This document shows positions 1 to 9,539 of a stretch of 64,000 nt of DNA, in pieces. The translations under genes were made by a program, and so were the position numbers. Origin of the DNA: Paenibacillus sp. VTT E-133291. GTDB taxonomy: Bacteria > Bacillota > Bacilli > Paenibacillales > Paenibacillaceae. Below the pieces are notes generated by a model. The model was not told where the DNA came from, searched no databases, and worked only from the letters and a program-made list of their open reading frames with translations. Positions within the stretch are counted from its first letter, which is position 1, and each line of letters opens with the position of its first letter. The DNA is taken from positions 19,875 through 83,874 of the forward strand of contig NZ_NFVA01000017.1 in assembly GCF_002264395.1 (NCBI RefSeq). The letters are read 5' to 3'.

Positions 1-1530
1 ATTAAGATTAGTAGCCTAACAAGTCTTTCCCACTACACAACCGATAACATCCCAGCTACGAATTCCTGTATTATGATTGTCTGGGAAGGTAAGGGCCAGC
101 TTGAGATAGATGGCGAACCTCACAACCTCAAACCCGGAAGCATCAAGAATTTTGCTGCATCTTCTAATTTAAAGCTAGAAACTGAGCAACAGTTACAGGG
201 GATGTGGATAGAGTACGCCAGTACGGCCAACCGTAATCAAGAGGATTATTTTCTAAATGACAGCTCCTCCTTACACCATGCCTCCACAGAATTGATAGCA
301 CTGTCAGGTGAGCTTTATAGTGCTTGGATACAACCCGATAATCGGAAGCCTTTTAAGGTCCAGCAATTATTCACTCAATTGATCGTGAATCTTCATCATG
401 AGCTGGCTGCAAGAAAGGAAACATCAGGAAGCTGGCTTGAACATGTATTTAAATACATAGAAGCGCATTACAACGAAGATATCACTCGGGAGCAGATGGC
501 TACGTTAGCTGGGGTAAGCCCTGAACACTTCTCACGTACCTTTCGTAAAATTATGGGTCAAACTTTCAGTGCTTATATTACACTGTTAAGAATCCGCAGA
601 GCGCAGCAACGAATTCTCACCAGTTCTCCCAATCTAACCACTCTGGCGCACGAGGTTGGCTATGAAGAAGGGACTTATCTCAGCCGTAAATTCAAGCAGC
701 TTGTGGGCCTTTCACCTACAGCCTATCAGAATAAGAACAAAAAAATTGCTGCTTTGAACTACAATCACACAGCTATCCTACGAGTACTGGAAATCATGCC
801 CCAACTCGGTGTTTATTCGGATTGGCATCGGAGCTTGGAGCAAGTGCCTGCCTCCAAGCAACTAGCGATGAACGAAGGTAGCTCTTCCCTATTGGATTCG
901 ATAGCTTTAGCAGAGCCTGATATTATTATCAGCTACAATATTCCGGAGAATAAGATCCTGACTCCAGTTGCTCCGGTCATTGAATTACCCTTTATGCAAA
1001 TGAGCTGGCGAGAGCAATTTGGTTTGATCGCTGATGTGGTTAATCGGCGACAGCGAGCGGAAGAATGGTTAGGTCATTACGACGGGCTCTGCCATGCGGC
1101 CAATAAGAAACTGAACCATTCGATAGGATCGGAAAGAGGGACAGCCATCGTTTGGGAGCTTAGTTCCCGAGCAGCTTATTGTTTCAGTAGCAGTTACGGT
1201 AGGGGTTGTCAGATTTTGTACGGAGATCTTGGATTCAAGCCACCATCCATCATTATGGAGAACGGAATAATGGATTCAGGGTATCTAGTGTCATCTATTG
1301 AGGAAATCGGAACCTATCCTGCAGACTATATTATTATCACTAGCATCCCATCATCTTCTGAGGGAAGAAAACGCCTCTCTCGCCTTCTGCGTTCTCGTGA
1401 TTGGAAGCAGTTAGATGCAGTCCGTAACAATCGGGTATACATCCTGAACAAGGGTGACATGTTCTATGGATTTGATCCGCTGTCTTCTCAAGCACAGCTT
1501 AAAGAATTGCTACGTGTGATGACATCATAA
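1..1530 (+). CDS. AraC-family regulator fused to a siderophore-binding domain (5' truncated)
   Basis: The frame is open from base 1, ahead of its first ATG at 73, so the true start lies outside the window. Visible parts are the end of a cupin-like sensor domain, a double helix-turn-helix AraC domain (about residues 125-222 counted from the ATG at 73; VGYEEGTYLSRKFKQ is the second HTH) and a C-terminal Fe3+-siderophore/cobalamin binding fold (about 225-485). This is the architecture of B. subtilis Btr, which senses loaded siderophore and activates uptake genes. A co-directional binding-protein gene follows after 103 bp and is the probable target. A second, related regulator-lipoprotein pair faces it from the minus strand. 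The fold and family are clear; the ligand is unknown. Confidence 0.9.
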   Translation: MKISSLTSLSHYTTDNIPATNSCIMIVWEGKGQLEIDGEPHNLKPGSIKNFAASSNLKLETEQQLQGMWIEYASTANRNQEDYFLNDSSSLHHASTELIALSGELYSAWIQPDNRKPFKVQQLFTQLIVNLHHELAARKETSGSWLEHVFKYIEAHYNEDITREQMATLAGVSPEHFSRTFRKIMGQTFSAYITLLRIRRAQQRILTSSPNLTTLAHEVGYEEGTYLSRKFKQLVGLSPTAYQNKNKKIAALNYNHTAILRVLEIMPQLGVYSDWHRSLEQVPASKQLAMNEGSSSLLDSIALAEPDIIISYNIPENKILTPVAPVIELPFMQMSWREQFGLIADVVNRRQRAEEWLGHYDGLCHAANKKLNHSIGSERGTAIVWELSSRAAYCFSSSYGRGCQILYGDLGFKPPSIIMENGIMDSGYLVSSIEEIGTYPADYIIITSIPSSSEGRKRLSRLLRSRDWKQLDAVRNNRVYILNKGDMFYGFDPLSSQAQLKELLRVMTS

Positions 1531-1580
1531 ATATGCACAAACGAAGATCATATTCGTCCATAGTAAATAACCAGAGAAGA

Positions 1581-1610
1581 TTGTAAAGTTCTTATTGAGA
1601 ATGATAATCA
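1581..1610 (+). promoter_or_regulatory. Promoter with overlapping Fur box
   Basis: TTGTAA (1581-1586) and GATAAT (1603-1608) are separated by 16 bp and resemble a sigma-A promoter. TGAGAATGATAATCA (1596-1610) matches the Fur 7-1-7 consensus at 12 of 14 defined positions and covers the -10 element, so iron-loaded Fur would block transcription of the lipoprotein gene that follows. The site lies inside the longest open frame, which argues against the ATG at 1595 as the start. Confidence 0.75.
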
Positions 1611-1633
1611 ATTACTATAGGAGGAACAACAAA

Positions 1634-2662
1634 TTGTATAATCTACACAAGAATACTTCGAAACAGAATCATTGGCTTCTATTTCCCTTCATGCTGACGT
1701 TAATTCTAGTCCTATCAGCTTGTGGAAATTCCAATACTACGGTGGAGAATACAGGTGGTACCAGTAACACCAGTAATACAACAGCAGCAACACAAGCACC
1801 AACCGAAACTAGTCAAGAAGCAGAAAGTGCTGAAACCCCTACTGTCAAAACAGTCAGTACCGTAAAAGGTGATGTTGAAATCCCTGTTCATCCTAAACGA
1901 ATTGTCGCTGAGGAATACTTGGGAAGTCTAATAGCTCTTGATACCATTCCTATCGGGGCTCCAGGCTTGACCTTAGAGAATATGTATTATAAGGAGGCTC
2001 TTACAGGTGTTACAGACACAGGAGCGTACGGTAAAATGTCACCTGAAAAAATCATCACACTAAATCCTGACTTGATTATTTCGGGACAAGCAGAAAGCTA
2101 TGAAACGCTTAGCAAAATTGCTCCTACCATCATTGTGCCTTACGGGGATTTAAAAGATGCTCATGCAGAATTAACCTATTTCGGAGAACTCCTTGGAAAG
2201 GAACAAGAAGCAAAGAATTGGCTTGCAGATTATGACAAACGGATAGCCGAAGCTAAAGCAAAAGTGGACAAGGTCCTCCCGGCAGATGCAACCTTCTCCA
2301 TCATGGAAGACGGCGGAAAATCCATTTGGGTCTATGGCGATAACTTTGGACGAGGCGGACAGCCCATCTATCAAGCGCTTGGTCGCAAGCCGCCTACAGA
2401 AGTAGCAGCGGAGATTATGGAGAAGCAATGGGCGGAAATATCTAAAGAAGCGTTAACTAAGTATGCCGGAGATTATATTATCTTAACCTCAAATAACCTT
2501 ACAGAAGCTGATTACAAGGCTGATTCATTTTGGGGCAACCTTCCTGCTGTCAAAAATGGACACCTCTATGTTTGGAAAGAAGAACGTTCCTGGTATTATG
2601 ACCCTATCGCCGTATTAACCCAGACCGAAGAGCTGGCCGATTGGCTAATAAATAATAAATAA
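1634..2662 (+). CDS. Iron-siderophore ABC transporter substrate-binding lipoprotein
   Basis: Extracellular ferric-siderophore binding protein of the FeuA/YfiY class. The chosen start is the TTG at 1634, placed 9 nt after a perfect AGGAGG; an earlier in-frame ATG at 1595 overlaps the Fur box and has no RBS. A signal peptide ends in the lipobox LVLSACGN, so the mature protein is anchored through Cys. A low-complexity Thr/Ser/Asn linker follows, then the TroA-like fold with typical PKRIV, GAPG and PDLIISGQ stretches and a long connecting helix. It lies downstream of an AraC/binding-domain regulator. No permease or ATPase is adjacent; the permeases at 8502-10597 may be shared. The siderophore cannot be told from sequence. 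Confidence 0.9.
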   Translation: MYNLHKNTSKQNHWLLFPFMLTLILVLSACGNSNTTVENTGGTSNTSNTTAATQAPTETSQEAESAETPTVKTVSTVKGDVEIPVHPKRIVAEEYLGSLIALDTIPIGAPGLTLENMYYKEALTGVTDTGAYGKMSPEKIITLNPDLIISGQAESYETLSKIAPTIIVPYGDLKDAHAELTYFGELLGKEQEAKNWLADYDKRIAEAKAKVDKVLPADATFSIMEDGGKSIWVYGDNFGRGGQPIYQALGRKPPTEVAAEIMEKQWAEISKEALTKYAGDYIILTSNNLTEADYKADSFWGNLPAVKNGHLYVWKEERSWYYDPIAVLTQTEELADWLINNK

Positions 2663-2673
2663 TGCATGAGGAA

Positions 2674-2714
2674 AAGGGATGTCCGAAGCCATAGCGGCTA
2701 AGCGGACATCCCTT
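2674..2714. terminator. Bidirectional terminator between converging lipoprotein genes
   Basis: AAGGGATGTCCG (2674-2685) pairs perfectly with CGGACATCCCTT (2703-2714). It lies between two convergent binding-protein genes and probably ends both transcripts, though the U-tracts are short. Confidence 0.75.
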
Positions 2715-2733
2715 CTCACGCTTCAAATTTAAC

Positions 2734-3759
2734 TTATTGTAGTGACTTCAACAACGTAACTATCTCATCCAACTGCTTGTCCAGCGCATAAGCATCAGAG
2801 AGATAATAAGTTTTGAGATCGTATGTGAACACATGACCCGCCTTAACAGCAGGTAGACTTTTCCAAAAGACACTGTCCAGAATGTCCAGCTTATCCTGCT
2901 CCACACCACGGCTGAAGCCTTGGAATATATAATCAGCTTCTCCTAGATATTCGGGCAGCGTTTCGAGAGAAAGGGAAGCCCAGCCCTCCTTAAAGGCTAC
3001 CTCTTCGACAAGATCAGGTGCATGCAGCCCCAATCCGTTGTATATAATCTCTCCACCACGCCCATATGACGAACCGTATAGATACAGCTCTTTACCGGCA
3101 ATTTCAAAGATTGCCACCTTTTTGTCAGCTGCGATCAGATCGGCCAACTCAGCTTTCTTCGCTTCCAGCTTCTGATTGAAATCCGCCACCCACTTTACAG
3201 CCTGCTGCTCCTTGTTCAAGATTTTCCCGATCTCAATCAATCGTTCCTTATAGTCGTATTTACCCCAAGGAATAAAGACAGTCGGAGCAATCTTGGAGAT
3301 TTGCTCATAGGTATCTTCCTGATAAGTGATAATTAAATCCGGTTCCAGGCTCGTTATTTTCTCCAGGGACACCGTCATGTCATCGCCCACTACTTCTACA
3401 CCTGTAAGCGCCTCTTTGAAATATGGATGGTTCAAGATATCATTCCCAGCTACGGCAATGGGCGTCACCCCCAGTGTCAGAAGATCACCAATAAAGTCTT
3501 GTACCGGAATTACAATTCTTTGTGGATTGCGTGGGATCTGCACCGGACCTTTGTCGCTTTCGTATGTCCAGTACTCTGCATCAGCAGCCGGCTCCGTGCT
3601 GGCAACTACAGAATCATTAGTGCTTTTAGCCACATCAGCAGACGTGCTAGCTGGAGCATTCCCCTGATTAGCAGCTTGTCCGCATGCGCTCAACAGTAGC
3701 ACCAGCGTAAGCACAACGGCTATCATGCTTGTTTTTCCTAACGATATTACTCTGTACAA
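2734..3759 (-). CDS. Iron-siderophore ABC transporter substrate-binding lipoprotein
   Basis: Second ferric-siderophore binding lipoprotein. The best start is the TTG at 3759, preceded by AAGGAGG at a spacing of 7 nt; the upstream ATG at 3852 would add 31 residues that run through the Fur box. The signal peptide ends in LLLSACGQ (lipobox). The mature part has a Thr/Ser-rich tether and the TroA-like binding fold (NPQRIV, PDLIITYQ, a central linker helix and a C-terminal lobe). It is co-directional with the AraC/binding-domain regulator at 3892-5517, mirroring the plus-strand pair at 1-2662. Both lipoproteins use TTG, which may limit expression. Confidence 0.9.
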   Translation of the reverse strand: MYRVISLGKTSMIAVVLTLVLLLSACGQAANQGNAPASTSADVAKSTNDSVVASTEPAADAEYWTYESDKGPVQIPRNPQRIVIPVQDFIGDLLTLGVTPIAVAGNDILNHPYFKEALTGVEVVGDDMTVSLEKITSLEPDLIITYQEDTYEQISKIAPTVFIPWGKYDYKERLIEIGKILNKEQQAVKWVADFNQKLEAKKAELADLIAADKKVAIFEIAGKELYLYGSSYGRGGEIIYNGLGLHAPDLVEEVAFKEGWASLSLETLPEYLGEADYIFQGFSRGVEQDKLDILDSVFWKSLPAVKAGHVFTYDLKTYYLSDAYALDKQLDEIVTLLKSLQ

Positions 3760-3791
3760 TGTAAATCCTCCTTGAGACTTTATATTATTAT

Positions 3792-3810
3792 GATATTGAT
3801 AATCAATATC
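3792..3810 (-). promoter_or_regulatory. Fur box
   Basis: GATATTGATAATCAATATC matches the classical 19-bp Fur consensus at 17 of 19 positions and is a near-perfect inverted repeat. It lies about 32 bp upstream of the TTG start of the lipoprotein gene ending at 2734, consistent with iron repression of that gene. Confidence 0.8.
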
Positions 3811-3891
3811 ATTTATATCCTTGTTTAATATACCGTCTCGGTGGGAAAACATATATACACGCTAATACATCAATTTGGCTATGGACGATTG

Positions 3892-5517
3892 TCAGCTTAA
3901 TTTATGGCCGGTTAACAAATCTGTCTGTATCTCCAACTGACGTTCGAGTGCAAGCCCTTCGCTGCCCCAAAATTCCTCAAGCTTCAGGTAATATATGCGT
4001 TCATTCCTGTATGCTGTAAGATTGCGCCAAACCGTACTTTTGCTAATGCGTTTACGTGTTCTGGACATCCAGTCCTCACGTCCTGATACAACCACAAACA
4101 TATGGTCAGCCGCATATATTGGCAATTCCGAAAGTGAGATGCATAGATGATCATTCCGCTCCAGAACATCTGACCTTACCTTGTCCGGTGGAGCTAACCC
4201 TAACATTGGATACAGATTGTACACACCTCGGGCTGTATGATTCCAGATATAAATACCGTTATCTTGCCTAATCTCATACACCGCTACCGTTTCACCAGAT
4301 TCAATTAGGGAGGACAAGCGCTGCTTGGCCAAATCTATTTTCAAATGATAGTGCCTTATCCATGCCTCTGCCCTCTCCTCTTCTCCCAGCAGTCTGCCGA
4401 ATAAACGAATCTGTTCTAAGCGGTCCATCTCATCACATTCCACCGTAACTAGTGGACCCAACTTTTCCATGTATTTAAGCTGACGGGGGCTCAGATAGGT
4501 CGGTGCAATGACTATATCGGCTTCCAGCCCAGACAAGTCGGCTTCCGCCGGACATCCCTGCAATTCAAACGATTGTACATCCGCCAGTTCAGGCTGCAAA
4601 AGTAATGAGTAGTTCATCACATCTTTTTCAACCGCGACAGGCTTAACACCCAGCGCAAGTAAATCCCCGAAAAATTGCAACGCTACTATCCGCTTCGGTT
4701 TGGGACGTAAACGGAAATCTGTTGGAGTCATCCCGGTGACTTGCTTGAATTTGCGGCTCAGATATAGTCCATCTGAATAGCCTACTTTTTGAGAAATTTG
4801 CTGGATTGTTGCTTGGCTGGACATCAAATGTTCTTTCGCTTTATTCACTCTTAGATGAGTTACATATTCGGTGAAGCTCCACCCCGTCTGCTTGCGGAAC
4901 CATACTGAGAAATAGCGAGGATTAAATCCCATCATTTTTGACATCATCTCTCGCGTGATCTCTCTTTGGATGTTCTGGTGAATATAAGAGAGCATTCTGA
5001 AATATGAATTATCCGTAATGTCTGCTTCAGCATCAGCCTCTACGACCAGTTGATGTAGCTGATGCAGCAAGGATTGAATTCTATTTAACTGTGCTTCTAA
5101 ATTATTGGCAGCAACGCCTTCCAATTCACTAAATAAGCGGGTTATTTTGTTCGTTGTACGTATAGGTAAGATCCCGTTCGCTGGGAAAATTTCACGACAA
5201 AGTCCATAGATGAGTTCTTGCTCAGTGCTATTACTTAGCCCGTATATCTCATAAGAAATTGCGTGAATGGAGATAACAGTCTCTATTGGCACATCAATTT
5301 GATAAGTCGTACCTGCACTTAAAAATAGAATTTCACCTATTTTAAGAGCTACAGTCTCTCCTTCAATAGTTATTAGAACAGCAGCTTCTATGGGTGTCAG
5401 GAAGAGTGGGGACTGGGCAATCTGGAGATTACGGATGTGACCACCGCCGGATTGGCGTCTCCCAGCCTCTTTTAACATATAAATTCTGTGAACCGGGCTA
5501 TTATTAGATAACTTCAT
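3892..5517 (-). CDS. AraC-family regulator fused to a siderophore-binding domain
   Basis: Btr-like activator of 541 residues. The start used is the ATG at 5517, behind AAGGGAG at 5 nt; the longest frame begins at 5574 without an RBS. An N-terminal cupin-like domain (about residues 30-110) is followed by a double HTH AraC domain (about 180-275; VGYSDGLYLSRKFKQ) and a C-terminal Fe3+-siderophore binding lobe pair (about 275-535). In B. subtilis Btr this last domain binds ferri-siderophore and turns on uptake genes. The binding-protein gene at 2734-3759 lies 132 bp downstream with its own Fur box. The protein is a paralogue of the regulator at the left edge of the window. Confidence 0.9.
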   Translation of the reverse strand: MKLSNNSPVHRIYMLKEAGRRQSGGGHIRNLQIAQSPLFLTPIEAAVLITIEGETVALKIGEILFLSAGTTYQIDVPIETVISIHAISYEIYGLSNSTEQELIYGLCREIFPANGILPIRTTNKITRLFSELEGVAANNLEAQLNRIQSLLHQLHQLVVEADAEADITDNSYFRMLSYIHQNIQREITREMMSKMMGFNPRYFSVWFRKQTGWSFTEYVTHLRVNKAKEHLMSSQATIQQISQKVGYSDGLYLSRKFKQVTGMTPTDFRLRPKPKRIVALQFFGDLLALGVKPVAVEKDVMNYSLLLQPELADVQSFELQGCPAEADLSGLEADIVIAPTYLSPRQLKYMEKLGPLVTVECDEMDRLEQIRLFGRLLGEEERAEAWIRHYHLKIDLAKQRLSSLIESGETVAVYEIRQDNGIYIWNHTARGVYNLYPMLGLAPPDKVRSDVLERNDHLCISLSELPIYAADHMFVVVSGREDWMSRTRKRISKSTVWRNLTAYRNERIYYLKLEEFWGSEGLALERQLEIQTDLLTGHKLS

Positions 5518-5659
5518 TCCTGCTCCCTTCCAGATCATCAGGCCATTAAACCTTGAAATATAAAGAAAGCGCATAAGGCTTCTCTCCGCTCGAAATGGAT
5601 AAGATACCCTATACGCTTCATATAAAATTCAGATTTTATAGTTTGAAAAGCCTCTATCC

Positions 5660-6700
5660 TTAATGGTCGTCAACGACACCAAGCGCCTTATTCTTCTCCT
5701 TGAACCGCTCATTATGAGAGGAAACATATGCAGCCTTAGGTGCAGAGGGGTCCATATACAGTTTAGCGCTGTTCAGCGCAAGAACTGCATCGGTAAAGGT
5801 GCCAGCGATTAACCGGACCTTACTGCTATAATCCACAAAGTCACCTGCTGCAAAAATACCTGGAAGATTCGTCTCCAGCTTTCCGCTCACATTCGCACAC
5901 CACTCGCCCATATCAATGCCCCATTCCCGTAATGGGCCAAAATCGCTTTTCAGACCATGATTAACAATAACAGCATCTACTTCATACTGTTCACTCTCAC
6001 CTGTTTCGATATGGCTGATCGTAACCTGATCAATGGTCTCCCCATTACTGCTGTGTAATTGGCTTACTGCGAAAGGCACGCGAACATTGACTGATGATTC
6101 CTTCATACGCACAATATTTTTCTCATGGCCGCCGAACTGCTCGCGACGGTGCACAATGGTCACACTTGCTGCGATGGACTCCAGTTCATTTGCCCAATCC
6201 ACAGCGGAGTCACCTCCACCAGAAATCAGCACTTTTTTACCTCGGAAAGGCTCCAGCTCCTGAACTGTATAATGAAGATTCGTTACCTCATAACGGTCGG
6301 CACCTTCAATCTCCAGCTTTGCCATTTGCAGAATCCCATAGCCAATAGCCAAAATGACCGTACGAGTCCAATGCTGCTCACCAGTAGCCGAGGTCAGCAT
6401 ATAAGTTCCATCTTCCAGACGCTCATGATGCGTAATCTGCTGCCCGAAAATAATCGTAGGATCAAACGTCCGTGCCTGCTGAGCAAGCTGATCTATCAAT
6501 TGACGACATAGTACGGGTGTTACCCCACCTACATCCCAGATCATTTTCTCAGGATATACGAGCATTCTTCCTCCAAGCTCATCCTTCGCTTCAATCAACT
6601 TCGTCTTCAAATCTCTCATACCACTATAAAAAGCTGTATACATCCCAGCAGGTCCGCCGCCAATAATCGTTACATCGTATAATTCCAGTTGATTGTTCAT
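5660..6700 (-). CDS. TrxR-like FAD/NAD(P)H reductase (ferredoxin-NADP reductase type 2 / IruO-YcgT family)
   Basis: A flavoprotein of 346 residues with an N-terminal FAD-binding [12 protein letters not shown] motif, a central NAD(P)-binding [10 protein letters not shown] motif and the C-terminal FAAGD FAD motif. It has no CxxC redox pair, which separates it from thioredoxin reductase and places it with YumC/YcgT-type ferredoxin-NADP reductases. Staphylococcal IruO, of this family, reduces ferric hydroxamate siderophores. Position as the last gene of a Fur-box-controlled siderophore-permease operon suggests the same role: releasing Fe2+ from imported siderophore in the cytoplasm. The start has GGAGGG 5 nt upstream. 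The family is certain; the substrate is inferred from context. Confidence 0.88.
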   Translation of the reverse strand: MNNQLELYDVTIIGGGPAGMYTAFYSGMRDLKTKLIEAKDELGGRMLVYPEKMIWDVGGVTPVLCRQLIDQLAQQARTFDPTIIFGQQITHHERLEDGTYMLTSATGEQHWTRTVILAIGYGILQMAKLEIEGADRYEVTNLHYTVQELEPFRGKKVLISGGGDSAVDWANELESIAASVTIVHRREQFGGHEKNIVRMKESSVNVRVPFAVSQLHSSNGETIDQVTISHIETGESEQYEVDAVIVNHGLKSDFGPLREWGIDMGEWCANVSGKLETNLPGIFAAGDFVDYSSKVRLIAGTFTDAVLALNSAKLYMDPSAPKAAYVSSHNERFKEKNKALGVVDDH

Positions 6701-6742
6701 TATGTCCCTCCAAAAGTATATTCTATTGATGCCTTTAGCTTC

Positions 6743-8458
6743 TTACGCTCCAAATTGTGCCTCATGTAGTCGACTGTAAATTCCGGCAGTCTGTAGCAGT
6801 TCTTCATGTCTGCCTTGCTCAGCAATACCACCTTCCGCAACGACAACAATACGGTCGGCATTCTTGATCGTTGCCAATCGATGAGCAATAACAAGCGTCG
6901 TACGACCTTGTGACAACTCCGCAAGTGCTTCCTGAATCGCGGACTCCGTCTCGGTATCCAACGCCGATGTGGCTTCGTCTAGAATGAGAATCGTTGGATT
7001 CTTCAGGAACATCCGAGCAATAGACAGCCGCTGCTTCTGACCTCCAGAGAGCTTAACGCCGCGCTCCCCGATCATAGTATCCAGCCCAGCAGGCTGGGAT
7101 TTGATCAACTCTTCCAGTTGGGCGCGCCGTGCTGCCTCCCAGATTTCTTCATCGGAGGCTCCAAGCCGCCCGTAAGCGATATTCTCACGGATGGTTCCGT
7201 CAAACAGAAACACATCTTGCTGTACAATCCCGATGTGTGAACGAAGAGATTCAAGCTTCATGGAACGAATATCAATTCCATCAATGCTAATGTTGCCCTC
7301 ACTTACATCATAGAAGCGGGGCAGTAGACTGCAAAGCGTTGTCTTACCCGCACCGGATGGACCGACCAGAGCAACGGTCTCTCCTGCTTGAATCGATAGA
7401 TTCACATTTTGGAGTACGTTTTCTTTATCGCTGTATGCGAAAGCCACATCATGGAAGGTTATATTCCCCTTAAGATCATGAACTGTCTTAGCGTCTACCG
7501 CATCATCAACATCCGGCTCCGTCTCCAGCAGTTCGAGATAACGTTTGAAACCTGCAATACCTTTGGGATAGGTCTCAATGACCGAGTTAATTTGTTGTAA
7601 TGGTCCTAAAAATACATTGGACAGCATCACAAAAGCGATAAATTCACCATAAGTCATTTGCTTCTGGATTACAAAATATGTTCCGCACACGAGAACGAAT
7701 AACGAGACCAGTTTCATGAGAACAAAGCTAAAGGATGAATTCCAAGCCATAATTCGATAAGTCATCAGCTTCGTTATACGGAAGCGTTCGTTATTGACTG
7801 CAAAGCGGGAAATTTCATGATTCTCATTAGCAAAAGCTTGCACAACACGGATGCCGCTTACATTGTTCTCCACGCGTGCGTTATAGTCAGCAATGTCCGC
7901 GAACATGATGTGGAAGGCTTTAGACATTTTCCGGCTGAAGTACATGGATAAATAAATCATAAGCGGAACGATCACAAACGTCAGAATAGCTAATTGCCAA
8001 TTGATACTGAGCATAATGCCGAACACACCCAGCAGCGTCATTACTGCTATAAAGAGATCCTCTGGCCCGTGGTGGGCAATTTCACCGATGTCCATCAAAT
8101 CATTTGTCATCCGGGATACTAGATGACCGGTCTTGTTGTTGTCAAAGAAATTGAAAGATAACTTTTGAACTCGGTCAAAAAGCTTTTTTCTCATATCCGA
8201 CTCGATATTAATCCCCAGCTTATGCCCCCAGTAAGTGACGACAAAATGCATAAAGGCACTGACAATATATATCCCCAGCAAGCCGAGGCATGAATAGAGT
8301 ATCCATCTCCAATTGCCGCTTGGCAGTAGATCATCTACAACCCGGTTAACGGCTAACGGAAAGACCAGTTCAAGTAGTGCAGCAGCAATAGCACAAGAAA
8401 AATCAAGAATAAACAATCCCTTATAGGGCCTATAGTAAGCAAAAAAACGACGCAACAT
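6743..8458 (-). CDS. ABC transporter, fused permease and ATPase (exporter fold)
   Basis: A half-transporter of 571 residues: six membrane helices (about residues 15-300) followed by a nucleotide-binding domain with Walker A GPSGAGKTT, signature LSGGQKQR and Walker B ILILDEATSALD with the catalytic Glu. All motifs are intact, so a homodimer could work alone. It lies 43 bp after the FecCD-type permease genes and 42 bp before the flavin reductase, so it is probably part of the same iron-regulated operon. It may secrete a siderophore. It could also resemble YbtPQ/IrtAB, exporter-fold proteins that import ferric siderophores, although those are heterodimers. It does not look like the missing FecE-type ATPase of the importer. 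Confidence 0.88.
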   Translation of the reverse strand: MLRRFFAYYRPYKGLFILDFSCAIAAALLELVFPLAVNRVVDDLLPSGNWRWILYSCLGLLGIYIVSAFMHFVVTYWGHKLGINIESDMRKKLFDRVQKLSFNFFDNNKTGHLVSRMTNDLMDIGEIAHHGPEDLFIAVMTLLGVFGIMLSINWQLAILTFVIVPLMIYLSMYFSRKMSKAFHIMFADIADYNARVENNVSGIRVVQAFANENHEISRFAVNNERFRITKLMTYRIMAWNSSFSFVLMKLVSLFVLVCGTYFVIQKQMTYGEFIAFVMLSNVFLGPLQQINSVIETYPKGIAGFKRYLELLETEPDVDDAVDAKTVHDLKGNITFHDVAFAYSDKENVLQNVNLSIQAGETVALVGPSGAGKTTLCSLLPRFYDVSEGNISIDGIDIRSMKLESLRSHIGIVQQDVFLFDGTIRENIAYGRLGASDEEIWEAARRAQLEELIKSQPAGLDTMIGERGVKLSGGQKQRLSIARMFLKNPTILILDEATSALDTETESAIQEALAELSQGRTTLVIAHRLATIKNADRIVVVAEGGIAEQGRHEELLQTAGIYSRLHEAQFGA

Positions 8459-8501
8459 GTTAATGATTCGCTCCTTCTGGTGAGAGATCAGCCTACTTTC
8501 A

Positions 8502-9539
8502 TCAAGATTTCGTACGGGCTAATAAATATAAAAAGTATGGTGCTCCAATTACTGCTACAACGATACCCGTAGGAATCTCAGACGGTTGAAGAATCCAGCG
8601 CCCAATGGTATCCGCTGTAATAACGAGTAGTGATCCAAGCAGTGCCGAGGTTGGAAGCATGAGTTGATGCTTCGGCCCAACTAACCGTCTCGCCAAATGG
8701 GGTCCGACCAATCCCACAAAACCAATCCCACCGCTGACAGCTACACTCGCCGCTGCTAATCCTACCGCAGCCGCAAGAAGCCGGAATTGTTCCTTCGTTA
8801 CTGCGGCACCAAGTCCCACAGCCGTCTGCTCCCCTAGATTCAGTACGTTCATCACCCTTGCCTTATAGATGACATAAGGCACCAGAATTAGGATCCACGG
8901 TAAGAGTGACAGTACAAACTTCCAGCTTGTTCCCCAAATGCTGCCTGCCAGCCAGGTAGCGACGAATTGATATTTCTCTGGATCAAGTCTTAGCGTAAGC
9001 ACGATCATAGCTGCACTCATCCCAGCTGCAACAGCTACACCAGTCAACAGTAAGCGCATAGGCGATATTCCTTGGTGCCGCTTATAAGCTAGAGCATAGA
9101 TTAAGGCAGCTGTAAACCCTGCACCGACGAACGCTACCATTGGCAGCAGATACACTGGAGCCGCGGTTGCCGTAGGGTAAAAAGAAATTAACAGCATAAC
9201 CATGATTCCTGCACCAGCATTAATCCCTAAAATACCAGGGTCCGCCAATGCATTACGAAAGACGCCCTGCATCACAGCACCGGATACAGCCAGACCTGCC
9301 CCAATTAGAACGGAAATCACAATACGTGGCAGCCGAAACTGAAACAAGATTAACTCCTGCTTGTCGGTTCCTCTACCGAACAATGTATTAATCAACTCCA
9401 TAGGAGTCAAACGTATGTAACCTGTATTCATACTAATAATAAAAGCAATCACAATCAGTACAGCCAACGAAATCATGATCATTAAGCCCCGTTTGTTTTT
9501 GGCGGCTTCGAAGGAACCGAATGTCGTTTTTTCCATCAT
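8502..9539 (-). CDS. FecCD-family iron-siderophore permease
   Basis: A polytopic membrane protein of 345 residues of the BtuC/FecCD family, with conserved stretches such as RLPRI, GAGLAVSGAVMQG, RNALADPGILGIN, GFVGLVGPHLARR and the C-terminal GAPYFLYLL. It forms a heterodimeric channel with the product of the preceding gene. Its ATG overlaps the upstream TAA by one base, indicating translational coupling, and lies behind AGGAGGGAG. The layout of two permease genes divergent from a binding-protein gene resembles B. subtilis yfiZ-yfhA/yfiY. No cognate FhuC/YusV-type ATPase is present in the window, so one elsewhere is presumably shared. Confidence 0.93.
   Translation of the reverse strand: MMEKTTFGSFEAAKNKRGLMIMISLAVLIVIAFIISMNTGYIRLTPMELINTLFGRGTDKQELILFQFRLPRIVISVLIGAGLAVSGAVMQGVFRNALADPGILGINAGAGIMVMLLISFYPTATAAPVYLLPMVAFVGAGFTAALIYALAYKRHQGISPMRLLLTGVAVAAGMSAAMIVLTLRLDPEKYQFVATWLAGSIWGTSWKFVLSLLPWILILVPYVIYKARVMNVLNLGEQTAVGLGAAVTKEQFRLLAAAVGLAAASVAVSGGIGFVGLVGPHLARRLVGPKHQLMLPTSALLGSLLVITADTIGRWILQPSEIPTGIVVAVIGAPYFLYLLARTKS

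Noticed and set aside
1595..1633. Upstream ATG as start of the first lipoprotein gene
   Set aside because: It lies within the Fur box, has no ribosome-binding site and adds residues before the signal peptide; the TTG at 1634 has a perfect AGGAGG.
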